64,000 nt of DNA, taken from contig CAWAHF010000004.1 in the NCBI GenBank assembly GCA_963781805.1, positions 1,550,001 to 1,614,000 on the forward strand, written 5' to 3'. Shown piece by piece: positions 56,001-64,000 of this stretch. Origin of the DNA: JAFGPL01 sp963781805. Its GTDB lineage: Bacteria > Bacteroidota > Bacteroidia > Bacteroidales > UBA10428. Position 1 is the first letter of the stretch; each line of letters opens with the position of its first letter. A model generated the notes under the pieces. That model was not told the origin of the DNA. It was given only the letters and a program-made list of their open reading frames with translations, and ran no database searches. The position numbers and the translations under genes are program-made.

Positions 56001-58902
56001 TATGACGTTTTATCAATATGACGAATTTGGCAGATTGAAAACTACCGTATTACCCACCGGTAAAGAAATTACCGCATCCTTATCCTGGGAAAGCGGGACT
56101 CCAACTAATGTCAGGTATTCTTCAACTACTTCAAGCACAGGTTCTCCTACTACTACCGTATACTATGATGCCCTTGGCCGTGAGCTGAGATCTGTTATTA
56201 CGGGATTTAACGGAGAATTAATTTATACAGATAAAGAGTATTATCCTGATGGAAACCCGAAAAGAGTTTCATATCCTTATAAAACACCAGACCCAATATG
56301 GACAACCAATTTTTATGATACATATAAAAGAATTGACCTGGTCACCACGCCCACCTGTTCAATGGATTACAGCTATTCGGGAAAAACCGTAACCGTTACA
56401 GATTGCAATGGTCATTCTAGCACAAAGACAATTGATAATGCAGGTAACCTTGTAAGCGCGACAGATAACGGGGGAACCATTACGTATGCATACCATTCTT
56501 CGGGACAACCAAGAGCAGTCACAGCAGCAGATGTTCCTACCACTATGACTTATAATGAATATGGATTGCAAACCAGTCTTATTGAACCGAATGCCGGAAC
56601 AACATCATATACGTATGATGCTTTAGGACAGTTGCATACACAAACCGATGCCAGAAGCAATCAAACCACTATAAATTACGATGTATTGGGACGGGTTTCC
56701 AGTAAAACTACCCCGGAAGGAACTATAACATATACTTATGACAATGCTACCAAAGGTATTGGCATGTTGTCATCCGTTTCCGGTTATAGCAATACGGTTA
56801 CATACACTTACGACGACTTCTCAAGAGTTAGTACAGAGACCAATATCATTGACGGTAACAGTTATATAACATCGTACTTGTATGATAACCAGAAAAATAA
56901 AATTTCACAAATTACATACCCTTCGGGTTTTGCAGTAACCAATGAATACGATACTTATGGTTATCTTAAAAAAGTAAAACGAACTGATAATGGTACTAAA
57001 ATATGGGAATGCACTGGGGTTAATCAATATGGAGAGGTTACTAATGCCTCCCTGGGCAATAACCTTGCAGTTACCCGTGGATATGATCAATACGGATTGC
57101 CGACAACTATCCAGACCGGGTCAGTGCAAGATATGGAATTTAGTTTTAATACAGCCACTGGAAATCTTAACTGGCGTAAGGATAATCTGTCAGGTAGAAG
57201 CTTTACCGAAACATTCACCTACGATAACCTCGACAGGTTAACTAATTGCCAGATTGGTTCAACTAATCATGGAGTAACTTACCTGGCAAATGGAAATATA
57301 GATACAAAAAACGATGCAGGTACATATCATTACGGAACAAAACCACATGCGGTGGAACGGTTGACAAATAGTCCAATCGTGCCGGATGACCAGGTTATTG
57401 ATTATAACTCATTTAATAAAATAACCTCAATAAGAGATGGAGATAAAGATTTGTCCATCTGGTATGGCGTTAATAATGAACGTGTAAGATCATTCTATCA
57501 GGATTTTTATTGGGGAGATGAATGGGAAAGAATTTATGTCGGGAATTATGAAGAATATTCTATAACAGGCCAACCTATCAAGAAAATTCACTATATTTCA
57601 GGAGGTGATGGACTGGCTGCAGTTTATATTCTATCTAACGGTGTTGGCACAATGTATTATGTAAGCAAAGATTACCTGGGAAATATTATGCTGCTTACCA
57701 GGGATAATGGCACGGTAGCAGAAGAATACAGCTATGATGCCTGGGGTAGAAGGCGTAGCCCGACAGACTGGACGAATTATAATGTTTCCGCTCCGTCCAT
57801 TCTGTACCGGGGTTATACCGGGCATGAACACCTGGATGAGTTTACTTTGATAAACATGAATGGCAGGGTGTATGACCCCTTAGTTGGAAGGTTTTTAAGC
57901 CCGGATAATTATGTGCAGGCTCCCGATTTTACTCAAAGTTATAACAGGTATGCATATTGTCTCAATAATCCGTTAAAATATTCTGATCCCAGCGGCGAAA
58001 AGTTTACATTCTGGCATTTTGTCGCCGGTTCCTTGTGTGGGGCTCTTTCATGGATGCCAATATTTAAACATGCAACTGGTCAAATAACCACCGGTCAGGC
58101 AATTGGGGAATACTTGGTTAATGTGGCTTCATTTCTTGCTGGTGCGGGGATATCGAATGTGCAAACTGCATTTAGTAATACTTTTGGTTTTATAGCGGGA
58201 TCATCTATCCAATCATTTGGTAATGGTTTAATAGGTGAAGGTGAAAGTGATTTTGTTGTTTCTTTTGGATTTGGTTCTTATAATTTAACTAACAATGAAT
58301 TAAATTATCTATTTGATGGAGATAATAAATGGTATGAAGATGTTGGTTATGCTTTCGGGGCATTAGGTAATTTACAGGATGTTGTTACTGCATTTTCGCC
58401 AGGAGATTATCAATATCAATATGAAATAAATAAAAGTCATGGTAAAGTGGGACATGGCAATGTTAGACAGGTAAATCCAGATGGGTCTACGGATGTGAAA
58501 ATTTCTGTTGCAAACACAAATTCGATAAGAGTTAATCATGGTGGAATACGAGGAGCTATAGAATATGCATGGAAATCAAATTTTAAGAAATATTCTGGTG
58601 GCCCAGAATATTGGTTGGATGTTCCAGAAACAGGTTGGGATAGAATACCGCTAAGACTTAATTCTAATATAGTGGACTGGATGGCTAAAAATCTTGACAA
58701 CAATATGGGTTTATGGGGTATAAGTAGGACAAGATTTGGATTGAATTTCGGATGTGTTTCTTATTCCGCAAGAGCATTGTGGACTGCAGGTGTTCCAACT
58801 ATTCCAATTATTAATTATTTCGGCCCTAAAATTTTATGGTTCCAACTTGAAATTAGACAAGCTGGCATTTATGCGTCTCCATATTTATATAATGGTTTAT
58901 AA
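53041..58902 (+). CDS. SpvB/FG-GAP/RHS polymorphic toxin with variable C-terminus
   Basis: 1953 aa. A SpvB-like start (about 30-260: VSPTGAATCQIPIFTSPGTA, SQSGNGILGYGWNIVGLSAI) is followed by seven FG-GAP/VCBS repeats (DFNGDGKTDF and variants, about 340-660). A TcdB-middle-like segment (about 680-800) and many YD repeats (to about 1560) follow. The RHS core ends at about 1650 (VGRFLSPDNYVQ, NNPLKYSDPSGE). The last ~305 residues are a unique tip with possible catalytic His (VNHGGIRGA, about 1833) and Cys (NFGCVSYSARALW, about 1905), perhaps a papain-like or NlpC-like enzyme. No signal peptide is visible and an in-frame TAG precedes the ATG, so its export route is unknown. Confidence 0.88.
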   Translation: MNAGLYSSNFGAQIDESLLYNVVPESPTDPDTRQINTSLPVGATLSNINVSPTGAATCQIPIFTSPGTAGVQPNISLGYSSQSGNGILGYGWNIVGLSAITRSSKTIYNDDVKGGVNLDANNRFSLDGNRLICTSGTYGTASSQYRTEIESFVRVTAYGTAGTGPSYFIVDTKDGGQLEYGNTSDSKVEANGSSTVLMWRLNKAKDSNGNYIEYYYGENNGESYITKIKYTGNSAASITPYNEINFYYETRTDKSKGYVAGTQIQNTLLLRKIQVKSEEQIVREYQFSYSYDFYTHLNEIKEFGKEGDQMNSTIVTYGTSTSQCTSTNSFDNDATNRFYYGDFNGDGKTDFARMEDKESYNNGDKIEFFLNQDGTNFTKIYELDITHCSSCQVDLIERYLQPYFIDFNGDGLEDFLLVKYEYQSGVLYKMDYDVYESTGNSFINVEYNDYYNNYPKLLVGDFNGDARTEIVPVYSNKDIYNYSTIPVDFNGDGKIELLALNSTGSKIYDVEQDEFIYSFTSINNAVKIFPGDFNGDGKTDLLAWWEYGFVWKVFLSTGVSYVEADFDFDPSFWGGPNTEGFYYSVADFNGDGKSDIIGMENVSSTSSQIEIHYSTGTGFIVESNTINYSAYSGNDEEYGIGDFDGDGKQECFFKRSTLDPALIIRFHPDEKKHLVHAVTNGFNQKTSFTYLPLTTGSSFYTGGSVYNEYIVRGFKGPMYCVNSMNIPDGIGGMSTTNYKYENAKIHLWGKGFLGFSKITSSNSSTSLKSINNFGYNPSYFNSYLTSSENRTTSDALISKITNTNAVKVLSGTIFPYVSQTVSLDNLTNTTITSSNTYDNDGNLTDNTTTPGSDVTTVTNNIYNLYGGWGPKNRITRTTVTKTYSGQPAYSRRTDFTYDTYGKLASTISDQDKTNTVTQSFTYTSGSCGRPVSSTISASGIANRTSTITYDSKYRSPEIKTNPLNQTVKYSYDYTLGVVVDETDANGNMTFYQYDEFGRLKTTVLPTGKEITASLSWESGTPTNVRYSSTTSSTGSPTTTVYYDALGRELRSVITGFNGELIYTDKEYYPDGNPKRVSYPYKTPDPIWTTNFYDTYKRIDLVTTPTCSMDYSYSGKTVTVTDCNGHSSTKTIDNAGNLVSATDNGGTITYAYHSSGQPRAVTAADVPTTMTYNEYGLQTSLIEPNAGTTSYTYDALGQLHTQTDARSNQTTINYDVLGRVSSKTTPEGTITYTYDNATKGIGMLSSVSGYSNTVTYTYDDFSRVSTETNIIDGNSYITSYLYDNQKNKISQITYPSGFAVTNEYDTYGYLKKVKRTDNGTKIWECTGVNQYGEVTNASLGNNLAVTRGYDQYGLPTTIQTGSVQDMEFSFNTATGNLNWRKDNLSGRSFTETFTYDNLDRLTNCQIGSTNHGVTYLANGNIDTKNDAGTYHYGTKPHAVERLTNSPIVPDDQVIDYNSFNKITSIRDGDKDLSIWYGVNNERVRSFYQDFYWGDEWERIYVGNYEEYSITGQPIKKIHYISGGDGLAAVYILSNGVGTMYYVSKDYLGNIMLLTRDNGTVAEEYSYDAWGRRRSPTDWTNYNVSAPSILYRGYTGHEHLDEFTLINMNGRVYDPLVGRFLSPDNYVQAPDFTQSYNRYAYCLNNPLKYSDPSGEKFTFWHFVAGSLCGALSWMPIFKHATGQITTGQAIGEYLVNVASFLAGAGISNVQTAFSNTFGFIAGSSIQSFGNGLIGEGESDFVVSFGFGSYNLTNNELNYLFDGDNKWYEDVGYAFGALGNLQDVVTAFSPGDYQYQYEINKSHGKVGHGNVRQVNPDGSTDVKISVANTNSIRVNHGGIRGAIEYAWKSNFKKYSGGPEYWLDVPETGWDRIPLRLNSNIVDWMAKNLDNNMGLWGISRTRFGLNFGCVSYSARALWTAGVPTIPIINYFGPKILWFQLEIRQAGIYASPYLYNGL

Positions 58903-58920
58903 ATTTTAATAATAATAGAC

Positions 58921-59484
58921 ATGATAATCTTACAAATATTCATAATAAATCTATTGGGCTTTCAATATATTACACAAGATAGAACAATTGAAAAAATACC
59001 AGAAGGATATTATTATGGAAGTGATAAATTATTCACTAATGTTTTTGTTAAAATAGTGAATGATACCGCAATTATTGATTTTATTTTAATTCAAAAATAC
59101 CCAAGAGAATTATTAAATGATACCTTATTATATAATTCTGATAATCAAATTTTTCTGGGGAGAATCTCTAATCTAAGGATTAATAATGATATTAAATATG
59201 TTTGTAACAATGAAATGTCTTTAATTTTTGGCAAGAATATAAAAATTAGAATTAAACAAAATAAAGCATTTTATGAAAAACATATTGATGAATATAAAAA
59301 TTATGCAGTTTGGTATGAATTTTATAAAAAATATATAGATAATTATGATAACAAAGAAGATGCAAGAAGGTATTTTCAAGATCAGGAAAAAAAATATAAA
59401 ATTAAATTAATGTTAGACACATTAAAACATAAGGATTTCGTTGAAGAATTGGAGAAATTCAAAAATGAATTAAAATCTCCTTAA
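58921..59484 (+). CDS. Candidate immunity protein for the RHS toxin
   Basis: 187 aa beginning 18 bp after the toxin stop. A short hydrophobic N-terminus (MIILQIFIINLLGFQYITQD) could be an uncleaved signal or a lipid-free anchor; the remainder is very Lys/Tyr/Asn-rich with strands then helices (YEFYKKYIDNYDNKEDARRY). Not recognised. The position directly after a polymorphic toxin tip, small size and AT-richness fit an immunity gene, which would neutralise the tip in the producer. The assignment is by context only. Confidence 0.55.
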   Translation: MIILQIFIINLLGFQYITQDRTIEKIPEGYYYGSDKLFTNVFVKIVNDTAIIDFILIQKYPRELLNDTLLYNSDNQIFLGRISNLRINNDIKYVCNNEMSLIFGKNIKIRIKQNKAFYEKHIDEYKNYAVWYEFYKKYIDNYDNKEDARRYFQDQEKKYKIKLMLDTLKHKDFVEELEKFKNELKSP

Positions 59485-59512
59485 CTAGTGTAATAATTAC
59501 TTAAAAAGTATA

Positions 59513-59697
59513 CTATATTTTCAATGGATTACCTGTGTACGTCCATTCAAATGGTTTAGCCCTTGTTTTATTATAAGTATTTACATATTACATCAGTTGA
59601 TCTGCAAGTTGCTTGGATGATTGCCATACTCCACCTTTTACAACATCTTTAGTTAAAATATTAAACCAAATTTCAACCTGATTTAACTCCGCTGTTT
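59513..59697 (-). pseudogene. IS630-family transposase, C-terminal remnant
   Basis: The minus strand reads ELNQVEIWFNILTKDVVKGG and VWQSSKQLADQLM, then a stop, then YVNTYNKTRAKPFEWTYTG. This matches the DDE end of IS630 transposases (LNQIEIWFSIL...YNxxxxPFxWTY). One in-frame TAA and loss of the N-terminal part show it is dead. It lies between the main RHS gene cluster and the orphan RHS module and may have mediated their rearrangement. Confidence 0.7.
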
Positions 59698-59881
59698 GGA
59701 GTCTTCCATATGAAGACTTCAAACAAACAATGGAATGCAGGGTCTCTGACCCGGGATAGTATGGGTAATTTCTATTATTATAAAGATTTAAAACAAATAG
59801 AACTAACAATTCAAAAATATTTCGAAGTCGATGACTTCTTATTTCAAAAAAGATTTGAAGTGTCCTGCGGAACACTTCAAA
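59694..59881. repeat. Pair of short hairpins (REP-like)
   Basis: Hairpin 1 at 59694-59724 has arms GTTTGGAGTCTTC / GAAGACTTCAAAC; hairpin 2 at 59854-59881 has arms TTTGAAGTGT / ACACTTCAAA. Both are compact inverted repeats of the kind dispersed in Bacteroidota genomes. They bracket a 130-bp AT-rich spacer with a smaller inverted repeat GAAGTC/GACTTC (59824-59838). Confidence 0.6.
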
Positions 59882-59897
59882 CAGCTTTGGGGTAATC

Positions 59898-61346
59898 ATT
59901 TATGACGGCGATAAAGAATTATCCATCTGGTATGGCGTGAATAATGAACGCGTAAGATCATTCTATCAGGATTTTTATTGGGGAGATGAATGGGAAAGAA
60001 TTTATGTCGGGAATTATGAAGAATATTCTATAACAGGCCAACCTATCAAGAAAATTCACTATATTTCAGGAGGTGATGGACTGTCTGCAGTTTATATTCT
60101 ATCTAACGGTGTTGGTACAATGTATTATGTAAGCAATGATTATCAGGGAAATATTATGTTACTGACCAATGAAAATGGTTCGAAGGCCGAAGAATACAGC
60201 TACGATGCCTGGGGCAGACGTCGCAGCCCGACAAACTGGAATAATTATAGTGTTTCGGCTCCCTCTATTCTATATCGGGGATATACCGGTCATGAACACC
60301 TGGATGAATTTGCACTTATTAATATGAATGGCAGGGTATACGATCCTGTATTGGGAAGATTTTTAAGCCCTGATAATTATGTGCAGGCACCTGATTTTAC
60401 ACAGAGTTTTAATAGATATTCCTATTGTTGGAATAATCCTCTTAAATTTGTCGACCCTTCCGGTGAAAAACTAAATTTTTTTCAGGGATTATTTTTTATG
60501 TTTAGTGGCATAATTGGTGTGAAAAATTTGATTATGGCTCAGGAAAATGATTGGAATTTTAGTCAGACTTTAGGACACTATGCAGTTGATGCTGCAGCAT
60601 TTGCTGTTGGAGGGGCTACATTTAACGGAATCGGTAGTGGTAATATGATTAGTGCTTTATGGACATCTGGATTTACTGCGGGATTTATATCGGGAGGTGG
60701 ACATACTTGGATGAATGGCGGAAGTGCCGAAGACGTTATAATGAATGCTGTATCCGGAGGTTTTGCTGGCGGTTGGTCAGGTCTTGGTTTTGCAGGTTTG
60801 GGAGAAGGGTTGAAAGCAATAGGTGACATAAATTGGATCCCATCCTTTGGCAATATTAATGGACCAGTTTCCCATAAATCGTTAAATGATTTAATTCTTG
60901 GGATTGATTTGCCTAGTATCGAGTTATGTAATTTTACATTTCAGTCTTTTACCAGTAACCCAGTTACAATAGTAAATAAAAGTGATAAAAATGTAATGTA
61001 CCTTTCCGAAGATGGTTCAACAGTCGGAATGGTAGCTCCGAACAGTGAGCATAGAGGTTATATAGATGCAGTTTCAACAAAAAAATATAATGATCAAATT
61101 TTTAAAGTTCCAGGACATCCAGATGATAACCCTCCAAGCTATTCGACAGTTGTCGTGAAAAGAGATGGGAGTATTAAACTCAGAGTATATTACAATAACC
61201 AAAATACTTATTTCCCAGGAGCATGGGTGGCAAGATCTGCTGAAAAGTATGGATGGTTAACTAAAGATAAGATGATCGAATTGAAAATTTGGGATTATTT
61301 TAGTTACTTTTATAATGAAACTTACAAATATTTTACTAAACCTTAA
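59898..61346 (+). pseudogene. Orphan RHS core plus alternative toxin tip
   Basis: The frame is homologous to the main RHS gene from RDGDKDLSIWYGV (main gene about 57430) to the core end (GRFLSPDNYVQ, NNPLKFVDPSGE), then has a different tip. It has no upstream YD repeats and no real start; a GTG at 59937 merely replaces a core Val. The tip (about 290 residues) begins with a Gly/Ala-rich hydrophobic segment (GLFFMFSGIIG, GGFAGGWSGLGFAG) and continues into a soluble domain (VPGHPDDNPPSYSTVV, GWLTKDKMIELKIWDYF). Not recognised as a known toxin. Such orphans serve as donors for tip replacement by recombination in other RHS loci. Confidence 0.8.
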
Positions 61347-61356
61347 CTTGATTAAA

Positions 61357-61710
61357 ATGAAGTTTACAAATAAAATATTAAAATGGTTATCTTTTTATAA
61401 TTTGATATGGTTGATTTTATTTTTTATACCATTGATACCCTCTTTTATTAAAAGTGAAGAATTCACTCTAATGCATAAGCCACATTATATAATGAGTATT
61501 TGGGGTTACTATTATATATTATACTTATTATTAGGACTCTCCATATTTGTTAATACTATTTATATTTTATTTATCATATACTCTTTATTTTTCAGTAGAT
61601 ATCGATTTAAAATCAAATATTATATTATATTTTTCTGTTCCTTAATAGTACTAATTTTTTTAGTACGAACGAGAAATGAAAATATTAATATTTTAAGTTT
61701 TTATTTCTAA
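61357..61710 (+). CDS. Candidate immunity protein for the orphan tip
   Basis: About 117 aa from the ATG at 61357, 11 bp after the orphan stop. It has three predicted transmembrane helices (LSFYNLIWLILFFIPLIPSF, YYILYLLLGLSIFVNTIYIL, YYIIFFCSLIVLIFLV). A small membrane protein directly after a toxin tip is typical of immunity to a membrane-targeting toxin. No family recognised; the alternative start at 61315 overlaps the toxin. Confidence 0.5.
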   Translation: MKFTNKILKWLSFYNLIWLILFFIPLIPSFIKSEEFTLMHKPHYIMSIWGYYYILYLLLGLSIFVNTIYILFIIYSLFFSRYRFKIKYYIIFFCSLIVLIFLVRTRNENINILSFYF

Positions 61711-61959
61711 TCTCCTGGTTAATAAAAGCTTATAGAAAAACAAAAATTGGTTCAAGATTAATGGAGTGTAACTTGGACCTTTTTGTTTTTGGGAATTTGA
61801 CCTTACCCTTTCTGTTTACTGTAATTCGTATGTTCATATACCATCACTATAGGGATGGGAAGAGGAATATTTGCTTTCTGTCTAAAAAATGTATCCATCC
61901 TGCCAAGTAGGTATTGATTCCGGATTGTAAAAAGATTTATTTTGAAGTATACTGGTATA
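61711..61959 (+). other. Intergenic region, probable IS66 left end
   Basis: About 250 bp between the candidate immunity gene and the IS66 transposase. It presumably contains the IS terminal inverted repeat, but I could not place it confidently. Confidence 0.35.
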
Positions 61960-63465
61960 CTATACCTTGAAATTTTGTGGCAATAGTTCATGTAGTTTAC
62001 TTACCTTGTATATGGGGATTATTTCAAGTACTTTTTTTAACCAGTCAAAAGGATTTACATCGTTCTTCTTGCAAGTTCCGAAAAATGAGTAGAACATAGC
62101 AGCCCTTTCAGCTCCTCTTGCAGATCCGGCAAACAGGTAATTTTTCCTGCCCAGGGCTATCGGACGGATTGCATTTTCAGCAAGGTTATTGTCTATTTCC
62201 AATGAACCATCATGTAGGTAAGCTATAAGGTTATCCCATCTTGGTATACAATATGCTGTTGCTTTACCCATTGGGGATTTAGGTAATACCTCTTTGTATG
62301 TCTGTACAATCCATTTCCCCAATTCGTTTAATACAGGTAATGACTTGTCAAGCCTAAGCTCATGCCTTTGTTGCGGATTAAGGTTTTCATCCCGTGCTTT
62401 TTGTTCTATGGCATAAAGTTTTTGAAACATGCCCATTGCATATTCTGCACGGGGTTTATCATAACCCAAAGCTTTCTCAAACCCTCTTCGTACATGTGCT
62501 ATGCAGTTGAGCTGTATTATATTTTTTTTGTCATTAAAAAAGTCGTATACTACATATCCATCGGTTTGCAGGTAACCCTTAAAGTCTTTCAGGAGCCTTT
62601 TCGGCCCCTCCCTCGACCGGCCATCATTATAATCAAAAAATACTGTTTTTTCCAAAGGGCTGTAATAAACCCAATAATACCCCCGGTGTGTTTTACCTTT
62701 AGTGTTTTCATCGAGTACCGGAATGGGGGTTTCATCAACCTGTAAATATCCTTGCGATAATACCCTGTGTTTCAATGTATCATAAAGTGGCTCGAGCAGA
62801 TTGCAAACAGACTCCTGCCAGCCATTTATGGTAGATGAAGATATTTTTACGCCTTCACGTTTAAACCTCTCTATCTGTCGATATATAGGCAGGTGGTCAA
62901 CAAATTTGTCTATCATTATCTGCGCCAGCAACCCTGGCCCTGCAATGCCCTTTTCAATAGGAAAAACAGGAAGGCCTGCAATTACCCCTGTATGATTTAA
63001 CTGTTCATCATCTGCAGGTTTAATATATTTAGGACGGATAAACCTTTTGATGTAAAGTTTGGCCGGGACAAGTTCCAATTGGTCGGTTACTTCTTTACCG
63101 ATACATTTTAACCCGGTTGTATCTTCATCCGGTTCAATGATTATTTCTTCTACAGGCAGGTGTGATGGAAAGGATAACCTGCCCGGGTGGTTCTCCCGTT
63201 TGGTTTTGTTTCTTACAAAGGTGATTACTTCCTGCTGTTTTTCAGGTGTTTCATCTTCTTTTACTTCGAATGGCAATGAAAGTTGATTCTCATCTGCTTC
63301 TTTTACAAACCTTTCCCTCCTGGCTCCAAAGAGCAGACGTTTCATCTGGTCAATCTGGAACTGCATTTCATTGATATGTGCCTCTTGCTCATTGATAATC
63401 GCTTCCTGATTTCTGGTCACTTCAAGGAGCTCTTCAAAAGTCATATTTTCATAGGCAAATGACAT
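61960..63465 (-). CDS. tnpC: IS66-family transposase TnpC
   Basis: 501 aa. A coiled-coil start (EEQAHINEMQFQIDQMKRLLF-type, about 25-50) leads to the LLFGARRERF motif. The DDE_Tnp_IS66 catalytic domain contains QVDETPIPVLDEN (Asp at about 246) and YLQTDGYVVYDFF (Asp at about 306). The closing SLEIDNNLAENAIRPIALGR (Glu at about 431) is followed by RKNYLFAGSARGAERAA, the family signature. It is full length with no interruption. IS66 elements also encode TnpA and TnpB; TnpB is broken here and TnpA, if present, lies to the right of the window. Confidence 0.95.
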   Translation of the reverse strand: MSFAYENMTFEELLEVTRNQEAIINEQEAHINEMQFQIDQMKRLLFGARRERFVKEADENQLSLPFEVKEDETPEKQQEVITFVRNKTKRENHPGRLSFPSHLPVEEIIIEPDEDTTGLKCIGKEVTDQLELVPAKLYIKRFIRPKYIKPADDEQLNHTGVIAGLPVFPIEKGIAGPGLLAQIMIDKFVDHLPIYRQIERFKREGVKISSSTINGWQESVCNLLEPLYDTLKHRVLSQGYLQVDETPIPVLDENTKGKTHRGYYWVYYSPLEKTVFFDYNDGRSREGPKRLLKDFKGYLQTDGYVVYDFFNDKKNIIQLNCIAHVRRGFEKALGYDKPRAEYAMGMFQKLYAIEQKARDENLNPQQRHELRLDKSLPVLNELGKWIVQTYKEVLPKSPMGKATAYCIPRWDNLIAYLHDGSLEIDNNLAENAIRPIALGRKNYLFAGSARGAERAAMFYSFFGTCKKNDVNPFDWLKKVLEIIPIYKVSKLHELLPQNFKV

Positions 63466-63571
63466 GCGTCAAAAATATCGAAAAACCTTTGTTTATCAAT
63501 ACTTTTACGTCTTTACTTATCCACAAAATTATTTGGTTTTCTTGATAAAAAATTGCCCTAATACTTGTTTG

Positions 63572-63942
63572 CTATTCTTCACTGACAACCTGGGTATCCG
63601 GAATGTAACATTTTCTCTTTTGGATGTTTTTTATGGAAAGGCCATCTACGATCATTACTAGCTGTGTATAGTTTATCGTTATACTTCCTATGCTGCTGTC
63701 ATAAGCCGGCAGTTCGAATGTGCCTTTTTCTAATCTCTTGTAGTAAAGTGTAAAGCTAATCCCTTGCCAGTGTAATATTTTATTTTATCACGACGCCTGT
63801 TTATAAAAATAAACACATCTCCATTACACGGATTGCTCTCAAGGTGATTTTGTACAACACCGGACAGACCGTCAAAACTCTTGCGCATGTCGGTGGGCTG
63901 GCTGTATAGGTGGAGCCTGTTATTTGAAGATAGTGTGAACAT
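63572..63942 (-). pseudogene. tnpB: IS66 TnpB, frameshifted
   Basis: The frame from 63942 reads QPTDMRKSFDGLSGVVQNHL and GDVFIFINRRRDKIK, the IS66 Orf2 (TnpB) signature, but then runs into a stop at 63730. In the next phase the expected LHWQG, LEKGTFELP and a continuation to a TAG at 63572-63574 follow. A single-base shift at the A/T run near 63775 therefore breaks the gene. TnpB is needed for efficient IS66 transposition, so this copy is probably immobile unless the shift is a sequencing error or frameshifting occurs. Confidence 0.8.
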
Positions 63943-64000
63943 GTTTTACAATTTAATCAGGTTCCTTATCTGATCTATCCCTAAATGAAATGGATAATGT

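Overview
The window looks like a chromosomal segment of a Bacteroidota bacterium, probably of the Bacteroidia. The evidence is its AT-rich composition, TAnnTTTG-type promoters, a TonB-dependent receptor with an STN domain and DUF4249 lipoprotein partners, a TonB C-terminal-domain protein, a LamG protein with a type IX secretion (T9SS) sorting tail, a LytS/LytTR two-component pair and PKD lipoproteins. No rRNA, tRNA or CRISPR array was recognised.

Layout. 0-15 kb is mostly intact: signal transduction (LytTR pair, large hybrid kinase), an MFS transporter, and an outer-membrane receptor operon (TonB receptor, two DUF4249 lipoproteins, a large surface protein broken by one in-frame TGA, and a small secreted protein). 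15.6-19.5 kb is repeat-rich: a strictly 21-bp-periodic array that reads as heptads on the minus strand, then a 694-bp unit in 2.4 nearly identical copies. 19.5-38.4 kb is an accessory region. Single genes (secreted and membrane proteins, a KAP P-loop NTPase, a restriction-modification operon) are separated by long imperfect palindromes whose outer cores resemble integron attC sites. Two of these palindromes have lost their left core exactly where a group II intron 5' fragment begins. The 3' half of a group II intron and remnants of IS91-like and IS110 elements lie nearby. An alpha/beta hydrolase, a PKD lipoprotein and a coiled-coil protein surround two copies of one operator-promoter module.

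38.4-53 kb mixes functional genes (T9SS LamG protein, TPM/YgcG pair, M50-like protease, QueG-like Fe-S protein, tocopherol cyclase-like protein, polysaccharide lyase-like lipoprotein, DoxX, outer-membrane protein) with decayed genes (truncated ECF sigma factor, frameshifted PEP-binding fragment). It also carries a complete 1.58-kb IS with target duplication. 53-61.7 kb is a polymorphic-toxin locus: a 1953-aa SpvB/FG-GAP/RHS protein with a variable C-terminus and a putative immunity gene, an IS630-like remnant with hairpins, and an orphan RHS core with a different C-terminus and its own small membrane protein as candidate immunity. 62-64 kb is part of an IS66 element with a frameshifted tnpB.

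The most notable inferences are (i) an attC-like cassette array without a visible integrase, whose sites were targeted by group II introns, and (ii) an RHS tip-exchange locus with a sequence-identity gradient that suggests recombination. All functions rest on reading motifs by eye; no database search was run.
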